A stretch of 10,493 nucleotides of DNA from Nitrososphaerales archaeon TH526 (GTDB lineage Archaea; Thermoproteota; Nitrososphaeria; Nitrososphaerales; Nitrososphaeraceae). Numbering within the stretch: the first letter of the stretch is position 1; each line of letters begins with the position of its first letter. The translations under genes and the position numbers were made by a program. The notes under the pieces are model-generated. The model was given only the letters and a program-made list of their open reading frames with translations. It did no database searches and had not been told where the DNA came from. The stretch lies in assembly GCA_014523665.1 (NCBI GenBank), contig JAATVR010000582.1, forward strand, positions 1 to 10,493, given 5' to 3'. Positions 6,296 through 10,493 of the stretch are shown piece by piece.

Positions 6296-6640
6296 CTAGA
6301 GAGGATTAGACATGACGAAGGGGGTGATATCTCCGACGATGCAATACTTCACATTAGAACAGATAATATTTGTTAGTACATTGTGGCATGAGTTCAAATC
6401 TCCCTCACAATAGATGATCTGATCTCCTTGTATTCCTATTGCATTGCCCGCTTTCCTTTCATTAGATGTTGTCTGGTGTCTCTCATTATTCCCTCCTTGC
6501 GTCGATTTTTCACTATAATCCTGTTTGCCCTGGCTTTCGGTGGCGCCTAAAACGATTGAAGTGAAGAGAACGTAAACGATCAACGATACTATCATTAAAT
6601 TTCGAGAGGATGTACACGCACAAACAAGTTGCATTTTCAT
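6296..6640 (-). CDS. Small secreted or membrane-anchored Cys-containing protein
   Basis: A 114-residue product from ATG 6640, beginning MKMQLVCACTSSRNL, then a hydrophobic stretch MIVSLIVYVLFTSIVLGA (about 16-33) that reads as a signal peptide or N-terminal anchor. Next comes a hydrophilic Gln/Ser/Asn/Lys-rich linker (about 34-60) and a C-terminal segment IIYCEGDLNSCHNVL...IICSNVKYC with four cysteines that could form two disulfides outside the cell. The frame extends upstream to 6790, but the added 50 residues look unlike a protein N-terminus and would bury the signal segment, so the internal ATG was chosen; ATG 6634 is also possible. No family recognised; this type of short surface protein is common in ammonia-oxidising archaea. 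It lies 70 nt upstream of endonuclease V on the same strand without obvious functional connection. Confidence 0.6.
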   Translation of the reverse strand: MKMQLVCACTSSRNLMIVSLIVYVLFTSIVLGATESQGKQDYSEKSTQGGNNERHQTTSNERKAGNAIGIQGDQIIYCEGDLNSCHNVLTNIICSNVKYCIVGDITPFVMSNPL

Positions 6641-7167
6641 GCTATTGTTCGTCGACCTTGAATATTTACAATTTCTAATAAAAACAACTAAAATTGAATA
6701 TAAGGAATTTGGAGTATTTTTGTACTCATTGCATGAATACACAACCACGTATTCGTATGCACAGGCGCACCAGCATTTCAGGTACTCCACTTAAACAGCG
6801 GTCAGGCAATCGATACTTTATGATGAGTAAAAAAGGAAAGCTCAAATATCAAGAATCACTCTAGAACATTGGCTTATTGAAGTGATTAGGTAAAAAACAT
6901 ATCTGCGTACCGCCATCCAACAGCCTAGTTTAATACTTGGAATTTGCCATAGGAAATAATTAACAACTCTCCAAACTTTGCTTCGATTCACAATAGCTCT
7001 CGTTCGGTCATCTTATCCTCTCAGCTTAGCAAACTATTTTGACCTGTTATGCGGCCAGTCGAATCTCCGACGAAGTGGATTGGAATAATTTCAATATCTT
7101 ACCTTGTTTATCAATTTTAGTAGACTTTTATTCTCTACTATCAAACTAAACTATCATTCCTTAGAGA
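6641..7167. other. Intergenic region between divergent genes
   Basis: A 527-nt stretch separating the secreted-protein start from the potassium-channel start. It is AT-rich with only short frames on either strand (a 24-codon one near 6920 on the minus strand was the longest noticed apart from the upstream extension of the 6296 frame). Near 7118-7140 it holds an inverted repeat around a TATA-like core. No RNA gene was recognised, but the length leaves room for regulatory sites or a small RNA. Confidence 0.5.
7118..7140 (+). promoter_or_regulatory. Inverted repeat around a TATA-like core upstream of the K+ channel gene
   Basis: Arms tagtaga (7118-7124) and tctacta (7134-7140) are perfect complements; the 9-nt centre cttttattc (7125-7133) is TATA-like. 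Transcription starting 25-27 nt further on (about 7155) gives a leader of about 12 nt before ATG 7168. A regulator bound to the arms would cover the promoter. Function is inferred. Confidence 0.4.
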
Positions 7168-7980
7168 ATGCTAACCCTAAGGCTAGAGTTTATTGAGTTG
7201 GTGATCGCATTACTAACCGTAATCTCGCTGATTGTAATTCTAATAGATATCTTCTTTCCTTTAAATGCTGAGCAAAAGAGATTCATTTATGTTTTCGATC
7301 TTGTAGTTGTTCTTATTTTAGCTACTGATTTCGCCTTTAGAGTGGGAAGATCAGCCAAGAAGAGCCGATATATCATGAATCATTGGTACGAAATTCCGGC
7401 AATGTTACCTTTAATACTATATGCATCGGCCGATACATCGACCTTAGCTGGTCAAGTGGTACAACAATTCAGCGTAATTGCATTTTTCAGGCTTGTGAGG
7501 CTTTATTACATTCTCACCTTAATTCAGGGAAGCCGATTTGTGTTACTATCGGCCTTCTCGATCATAACAATAGTCTTTGGAGCGCTGGGAGTCTATCTTA
7601 CAGAAGCGGGATATGCCGGTGCAAATATAAGGAATCTACCCGATGCGTTTTGGTGGGCAGTCCAGACAGTTAGCACAGTGGGTTATGGTGATGTTTACCC
7701 TGTTACCCCAGAGGGGAGGATCATTGGAATATTCGTGATGTTCGCAGGAATTGGCATTCTGGCCACATTCATCACTGCGCTAGGAGCTAAACTTATTGAG
7801 CTCAAGTTGAATGAACCTAAAAAGGGAAAAAATGTCGAAGTAATCCGTGACGATCTTCCTAAGAAGACCAAAGAATTGATCATGAATCAAATCGAGAAGG
7901 TAGAAACACTTGATCAGAAGGACTTTGATGCATTAATTTCTATGTTGACAAGCATACGTCAGCACTATGGCGTCCAATAA
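7168..7980 (+). CDS. Six-TM voltage-gated-like potassium channel
   Basis: A 270-residue membrane protein with the layout of a tetrameric Kv-type channel: S1 about 8-30, S2 38-58, S3 73-88, S4 about 99-120, S5 123-147, pore helix 157-169 (LPDAFWWAVQTVS), selectivity filter TVGYGD (170-175), S6 183-213 with Gly194/Gly196 as likely hinge, then a charged cytoplasmic tail (about 214-270) with a possible helical segment. S4 (FSVIAFFRLVRLYYILTLIQGSR) carries only Arg108 and Arg111, plus Arg123 at its end, fewer than the four or five regularly spaced arginines of KvAP-like sensors. Voltage sensing may be weak and the channel leak-like or regulated by other cues. The start is ATG, 12 nt after a predicted transcription start. 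It is monocistronic as far as seen, with a 200-nt gap to the next gene. Confidence 0.9.
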   Translation: MLTLRLEFIELVIALLTVISLIVILIDIFFPLNAEQKRFIYVFDLVVVLILATDFAFRVGRSAKKSRYIMNHWYEIPAMLPLILYASADTSTLAGQVVQQFSVIAFFRLVRLYYILTLIQGSRFVLLSAFSIITIVFGALGVYLTEAGYAGANIRNLPDAFWWAVQTVSTVGYGDVYPVTPEGRIIGIFVMFAGIGILATFITALGAKLIELKLNEPKKGKNVEVIRDDLPKKTKELIMNQIEKVETLDQKDFDALISMLTSIRQHYGVQ

Positions 7981-8192
7981 TACAAGTGCACCAAAAAATG
8001 TGTGATTATCGGCTAGGACACGCATGGCCCAATTCAGTTCATCCCACACTATCCATGTTATTTAGAGCAGAATACAATTTGTTAGCTAAAGGCTGAGATG
8101 ATCAGAGAAGGATATAGTTGAGAAGTAACGGTAAGATCGGTCGTGGCGAGAACGGAATGACCTAATAACTCGTCTGAACAGTAATGATAATC

Positions 8193-8450
8193 ATGTCCCC
8201 CGAAATATATGATTGGGAGGCGGCTCTCCATAAGCTTGTAACATCCAGTGAGGGAGATCTAGTAGGGAACGTAGACGCCGTTGACGACACAGATGTCCTC
8301 GTATCTACTGAAGGTGCAAGAACGCACTATAGAATTCCAAAGCATCTTGTTGAAGGATTCGATGGTCATGCGGTCTCACTTAAGATCCAAAAACAGGAAC
8401 TGGAAAGGTTCAAAGATAGCCAAGGAGAGGGATTTGGTAAGGTAAAATAG
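8193..8450 (+). CDS. PRC-barrel-like small protein, copy 1
   Basis: An 85-residue soluble protein from ATG 8193 (MSPEIYDWEAALHK). An in-frame ATG at 8184 would add three residues, but the chosen start lines up exactly with the paralogue at 8704. The core reads WEAALHKLVTSSEGDLVGNVDAV followed by a beta-rich IPKHLVEGFDG stretch, resembling PRC-barrel domains (a mark-SSDG-xxxGxVD pattern, then a hydrophobic sheet and an iPxxxVexxdG turn). PRC-barrel proteins act as binding modules in RNA processing, photosynthetic reaction centres and sporulation regulators; no specific partner is evident here. The tail carries about 12 extra residues, rich in Gly and Lys, relative to copy 2. It shares about 34 of 75 ungapped positions with copy 2, implying an old tandem duplication. 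No clear RBS; it may be leaderless. Confidence 0.7.
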   Translation: MSPEIYDWEAALHKLVTSSEGDLVGNVDAVDDTDVLVSTEGARTHYRIPKHLVEGFDGHAVSLKIQKQELERFKDSQGEGFGKVK

Positions 8451-8472
8451 AAGAACATGAATTCTCTGAGCC

Positions 8473-8498
8473 CTTTCGTTTCAAGTTGGACACGAAAG
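8473..8498. repeat. Hairpin-forming inverted repeat after PRC copy 1
   Basis: ctttcgt (8473-8479) and acgaaag (8492-8498) are perfect 7-bp arms with a 12-nt loop, 22 nt after the stop of copy 1. No T run follows, so it is not a classical intrinsic terminator; it could be a 3'-end stem protecting the transcript. Confidence 0.35.
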
Positions 8499-8664
8499 CA
8501 GTAGCATTGGAGACTCAGCACAGTGGCAAGCATTGAACAAATCGAGCTAACCGTCGTTTAATCATTGATATCATGTTCCTTCCGTATCTGTCTGCTGTTA
8601 GGGGACTAGTACTCAGTTAACTGCTATTCGTTTCGGCGACACTTTTTTTGCTCCTACCGATTTC

Positions 8665-8671
8665 TTAAATA
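8665..8671 (+). promoter_or_regulatory. TATA-like box of PRC copy 2
   Basis: TTAAATA, centred at 8668, predicts transcription starting near 8694, about 10 nt before the TTG start at 8704. The 14-bp palindrome at 8680-8693 lies between the two. Confidence 0.45.
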
Positions 8672-8679
8672 CTTCATTA

Positions 8680-8693
8680 TGTACTATAGTACA
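8680..8693. promoter_or_regulatory. Perfect 14-bp palindrome, candidate operator of PRC copy 2
   Basis: tgtactatagtaca is a perfect palindrome with no spacer. It sits between the TATA-like box (8665-8671) and the predicted transcription start (about 8694), where a bound dimeric repressor would block RNA polymerase. Its 8-bp core actatagt appears again just past the stop of the gene (8935-8942). Regulatory role is inferred. Confidence 0.5.
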
Positions 8694-8703
8694 GGACAAA
8701 AAA

Positions 8704-8931
8704 TTGTCTGACGCTATCGTCAATTGGGAAGCAATTGTACACAAAAATGTTAGGTCCAGCGATGGCCAAGATGCTGGAAATGTAGACGCAATACTGGGAG
8801 ACATTGTAGTAATCACAACACAAGGTGACCGTAGAGAGTATAATCTACCAAAAACTCAAGTAGAAGGATTTAACGGCGCTGAGGTGTTCATAAAAAATAC
8901 CCTTGATGAACTTGAGACGTATAGAGTATAA
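8704..8931 (+). CDS. PRC-barrel-like small protein, copy 2
   Basis: A 75-residue paralogue of the upstream protein: MSDAIVNWEAIVHKNVRSSDGQDAGNVDAI, then beta-rich VVITTQGDRREYNLPKTQVEGFNGAEV and an acidic DELETYRV end. The SSDG/GNVDA pair and YxxPKxxVEGFxG block are shared with copy 1, as is the overall length, without gaps. The start is TTG, supported by an AGGA purine stretch 7 nt upstream and by alignment to copy 1; no ATG is available. It is probably a soluble cytoplasmic binding module; the partner is unknown. A TATA-like box and a 14-bp palindrome stand directly upstream and an 8-nt T tract follows, so it looks like a separately controlled single-gene unit, not an operon with copy 1. 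Confidence 0.7.
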   Translation: MSDAIVNWEAIVHKNVRSSDGQDAGNVDAILGDIVVITTQGDRREYNLPKTQVEGFNGAEVFIKNTLDELETYRV

Positions 8932-8965
8932 TGGACTATAGTAATCGCTAATTCTAAGAACCATC

Positions 8966-8978
8966 ACTTCTTTTTTTT
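8966..8978 (+). terminator. T-rich terminator after PRC copy 2
   Basis: cttc followed by eight T residues (8971-8978), about 40 nt past the stop, fits archaeal transcription termination at oligo-T without need for a hairpin. Confidence 0.5.
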
Positions 8979-8985
8979 AATATTG

Positions 8986-9004
8986 CCAGCACGTATCTTG
9001 CTGG
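8986..9004. repeat. Small inverted repeat between the T tract and tRNA-Ala
   Basis: ccagca (8986-8991) and tgctgg (8999-9004) form a 6-bp stem with a 7-nt loop. On the minus strand it lies downstream of the tRNA gene and might mark the 3' end of the precursor. Weak evidence. Confidence 0.25.
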
Positions 9005-9072
9005 GAACACTTTTGGTATTAGATAAGGCGTATGGATGAGAATGGCAATGCCCGAGAGCACTTCCAATATGA

Positions 9073-9169
9073 TGGACCGGGTGGGATTCGAACCCACGAC
9101 CACCTACGTCTCCTCTACCTATTTCAAGGTATGCAAGGCAGGTATTCTACCAGACTAAACTACCGGCCC
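9073..9169 (-). tRNA. tRNA-Ala (anticodon TGC) with a 23-nt intron
   Basis: The minus strand folds as a complete cloverleaf. Acceptor stem GGGCCGG/CCGGTCC with discriminator A at 9073, D arm GTTTAG...GAAT, anticodon stem CCTGC/GTAGG, anticodon TGC (9135-9133), T arm GTGGG-TTCGAAT-CCCAC. The third acceptor pair is G3:U70, the identity mark of tRNA-Ala, which agrees with the anticodon. Removing the intron gives a 74-nt tRNA. CCA is not encoded. The intron lies in the anticodon loop 3' of the anticodon, the standard archaeal position. A TATA-like TTAAAT at about 9200-9205 lies about 33 nt upstream of the 5' end. Very secure. Confidence 0.95.
9109..9131 (-). other. Intron of tRNA-Ala, between positions 37 and 38
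   Basis: Twenty-three nt with an internal hairpin TACCT-TGAAAT-AGGTA. The splice junction can slide by one nt (9110-9132) with the same product. CCTT (31-34) can pair with GAGG in the intron, leaving 5' bulge GCA; the 3' side leaves AGACG (5 nt) rather than 3 nt, so the bulge-helix-bulge cut by the splicing endonuclease is of a relaxed form. Confidence 0.8.
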
Positions 9170-9195
9170 CTAATCCATTACGCTCATAGAGATAT

Positions 9196-9206
9196 GATAA
9201 TTTAAT
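9196..9206 (-). promoter_or_regulatory. TATA-like promoter of tRNA-Ala
   Basis: On the minus strand ATTAAATTATC is centred about 32 nt upstream of the tRNA 5' end. The same AT-rich block could serve the plus-strand frame at 9235, with a predicted start near 9227. Confidence 0.45.
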
Positions 9207-9234
9207 CCTTTAGCAGGGGACCTGTGACAATTTC

Positions 9235-9585
9235 TTGGATCAAGCTATTTTCAACGAAATTATCTTCATTAGATACAAGATAAGCCCTAACGGGCAAAAA
9301 CAGCTGGTTGTTAGTGATCAGAATGTTCCTGATGTTCAAGGGATACCATGTTCTAAAGGGCGATTTCTAATCCGAATACCACTTGCTATTCGTCGCATTC
9401 GACACCAATTGAATGTGTTCGTGATTCTCAAGGTGGATAGTGCTTTGCAAAATTGCCGAATTCAGTTTGATCTGATTTATATTGCAAACGAGCGTAGAGG
9501 AGTGCCAATGCTTTGGAACGCCGGTAGATATTCCATAGAATTGAAGCATTTAGATGCTGAATATCATCACCAATACTATCAATAA
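9235..9585 (+). CDS. Hypothetical protein of 116 residues, uncertain
   Basis: An uninterrupted frame of 116 codons from TTG 9235 to TAA 9583-9585, preceded in frame by a stop at 9211. The product alternates hydrophobic and charged residues (RFLIRIPLAIRR, LNVFVILKVD, IQFDLIYIAN), as in a small beta-sandwich, and it has two cysteines without a pattern. I do not recognise a family. Against it: no ATG or GTG start, weak RBS (AGGGGA too far upstream), and competing minus-strand frames over the same bases. In favour: length in an AT-rich region, plausible composition and a possible TATA block at 9194-9205. Probably real but could be a remnant. Confidence 0.45.
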   Translation: MDQAIFNEIIFIRYKISPNGQKQLVVSDQNVPDVQGIPCSKGRFLIRIPLAIRRIRHQLNVFVILKVDSALQNCRIQFDLIYIANERRGVPMLWNAGRYSIELKHLDAEYHHQYYQ

Positions 9586-9669
9586 ACACTGATAATACAA
9601 CAGTAAATTGCAAATGGCTAATTCTGTTCTATTTGATTGGTTTGATTGTCCCAAACAAGAAATTCGTTC

Positions 9670-9698
9670 CACCAAAATGTCCCACAAGCCTTTTGGTG
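9670..9698. repeat. 8-bp inverted repeat upstream of the 9772 gene
   Basis: caccaaaa (9670-9677) and ttttggtg (9691-9698) are perfect arms with a 13-nt loop. A second shorter one, agcct-ttt-aggct, is at 9728-9740. Both lie in the 186-nt spacer before the next gene and could be a 3'-end structure of the upstream frame or binding sites. Confidence 0.35.
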
Positions 9699-9771
9699 TG
9701 GTCATCCTGCTAAAGAATCGAATCGAAAGCCTTTTAGGCTCTCGCATCATAAACTTTTTGTAGCAATAGCT

Positions 9772-10493
9772 ATGTCTACACTTCTAACTGACCGTGTTTG
9801 GGTAATGCTCTCAGAGGTGGCTAAGAGAGGAGTATATCCGTTACATGCGTCTCGACTTGGTTTATACAGAATTCCGATCGATCTTACCAATAATGCAGAA
9901 ATCACTCAAGTAGCAGCTGAAATGAAAAAATCAGGATTCCTTGTAGATACATATGCTGACAGGATATACATCACTCACAAGTGGTATGAAGAGGAGTTCG
10001 ATCAAATGGAAAAAAGACAGTTGAAGGCCAATCTTTCGATTATGGTAGAAATTGTTACAGGAGAAGTTGTGGACATTATTTATCAGATTAAACCTCTAGA
10101 ATATTTTGGTGATCATTATTGGATCAAGAACTACAGGTTGAAGGCCGACCAGAATGCCAAGATGATCATAGATACTATTCTGCTCAACACAAAAATTGGA
10201 GACAAATTGATTGCGCATTATCAGAAGGCTAACAAGTTATCCTTTGAAGAAGCAGTAAAAAAATTGCAAGATCTCTCCCCCCTGGCAAAAAGCCCTAAAA
10301 ACAGGCTAGCTGAGCCGCCGAGCACAGAGACCTCGCCTCAAATGCCCGAAGCAAAAGTACAGTCAGGTCCGGGTTCTGATCAGAAGCAGCTGGAGGCACC
10401 ACCCACTCCACAAATGAGCGTAGCAGGTAGTGGCAATACTACTATATCGCTGACAGGGGCTGGAACAGGTTACTCTGCAGTTGAAGGTCCAAT
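9772..10493 (+). CDS. Hypothetical protein with Pro/Ser-rich tail, 3' end beyond window
   Basis: The frame opens at ATG 9772 (MSTLLTDRVWVMLSEVAKRG) and stays open for 240 codons to the window edge, so the stop is missing. Residues about 1-75 look like a compact mixed alpha/beta or winged-helix-sized domain (LHASRLGLYRIPIDL, MKKSGFLVDTYADRIYITHKWYEEEF). About 90-170 forms a second charged region with helices (NLSIMVEIVTGEVVDIIYQI, KADQNAKMIIDTILLNTKIG). From about 171 on, the sequence turns into a low-complexity linker rich in Pro, Ser, Gly, Gln and Thr (SPKNRLAEPPSTETSPQMPE, then SVAGSGNTTISLTGAGTG). No family recognised; no signal peptide or TM segment seen. A TATA-like stretch at about 9748-9753 lies about 21 nt before the ATG, compatible with a nearly leaderless transcript. 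Confidence 0.75.
   Translation, partial: MSTLLTDRVWVMLSEVAKRGVYPLHASRLGLYRIPIDLTNNAEITQVAAEMKKSGFLVDTYADRIYITHKWYEEEFDQMEKRQLKANLSIMVEIVTGEVVDIIYQIKPLEYFGDHYWIKNYRLKADQNAKMIIDTILLNTKIGDKLIAHYQKANKLSFEEAVKKLQDLSPLAKSPKNRLAEPPSTETSPQMPEAKVQSGPGSDQKQLEAPPTPQMSVAGSGNTTISLTGAGTGYSAVEGP

Noticed and set aside
6641..6790. Upstream extension of the secreted-protein frame to ATG 6790
   Set aside because: It would place the signal segment in the interior at residues 66-83; the added residues are rich in Cys/Tyr without protein-like pattern and the region is AT-rich spacer.
8184..8194. atgat-a-atcat inverted repeat at the start of PRC copy 1
   Set aside because: It results from two nearby start-like ATG/CAT triplets and lacks flanking extension, so it is probably coincidental.
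8566..8573. tgatatca palindrome in the spacer between PRC genes
   Set aside because: Only 8 bp, no relation to a promoter or start; expected by chance in AT-rich DNA.
9550..9750. Minus-strand frame of 66 codons with a hydrophobic end
   Set aside because: It covers inverted repeats and the spacer before the 9772 gene, overlaps the end of the 9235 frame, and has no RBS or recognisable domain.

Overview
The window looks like a chromosomal segment of an ammonia-oxidising-type thaumarchaeon (Nitrososphaeria) or a close archaeal relative; this is inferred from gene content, not from a search. Archaeal signs seen directly: a CofE-type F420 gamma-glutamyl ligase, a split two-subunit 3-isopropylmalate/homoaconitate dehydratase with the archaeal MGMT N-terminus, a tRNA-Ala(TGC) gene interrupted by a 23-nt intron in the anticodon loop, TATA-like boxes about 25-30 nt upstream of several starts (several genes look leaderless), T-rich ends, and many small CxxC proteins. 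Base composition is AT-leaning. No mobile element, CRISPR array or integrase was seen, so this reads as ordinary chromosome with some accessory small genes.

Layout: (1) 2-211 is the C-terminal end of MscL, followed by about 330 nt of non-coding DNA. (2) 542-1975, minus strand: cofE followed by a tail-anchored protein of unknown function. (3) 2032-3821, plus strand: leuC-leuD with a 4-nt stop/start overlap, divergent from cofE across a 56-nt spacer with a symmetric TATA-like element. (4) 3938-6640: mostly minus-strand small genes: a YkgJ-type cysteine-cluster protein, a 56-residue CxxC/HxCH protein too short for usual gene calls, a plus-strand zinc-finger protein overlapping the end of an HNH protein, an endonuclease V with altered active-site positions, and a small secreted Cys-containing protein. 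(5) 7168-8931, plus strand: a six-TM potassium channel and two PRC-barrel-like paralogues, the second preceded by a perfect 14-bp palindrome. (6) 9073-9169, minus strand: intron-containing tRNA-Ala. (7) 9235-10493, plus strand: an uncertain 116-codon frame, then the 5' part (240 codons) of an unrecognised gene that runs off the window.

How the genes work together: leuC and leuD encode the two subunits of one enzyme and are probably translationally coupled. cofE shares their promoter spacer but acts in cofactor F420 maturation. MscL and the K+ channel are both membrane ion-flux proteins but lie 7 kb apart. EndoV and the HNH protein are adjacent on the same strand, but separate TATA-like boxes argue against a tight operon. 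No complete new multi-gene system could be demonstrated. The strongest leads are the EndoV active-site substitutions, the palindromic operator candidate at the second PRC-barrel gene, the unusual LeuD specificity loop and the unannotated CxxC mini-protein.
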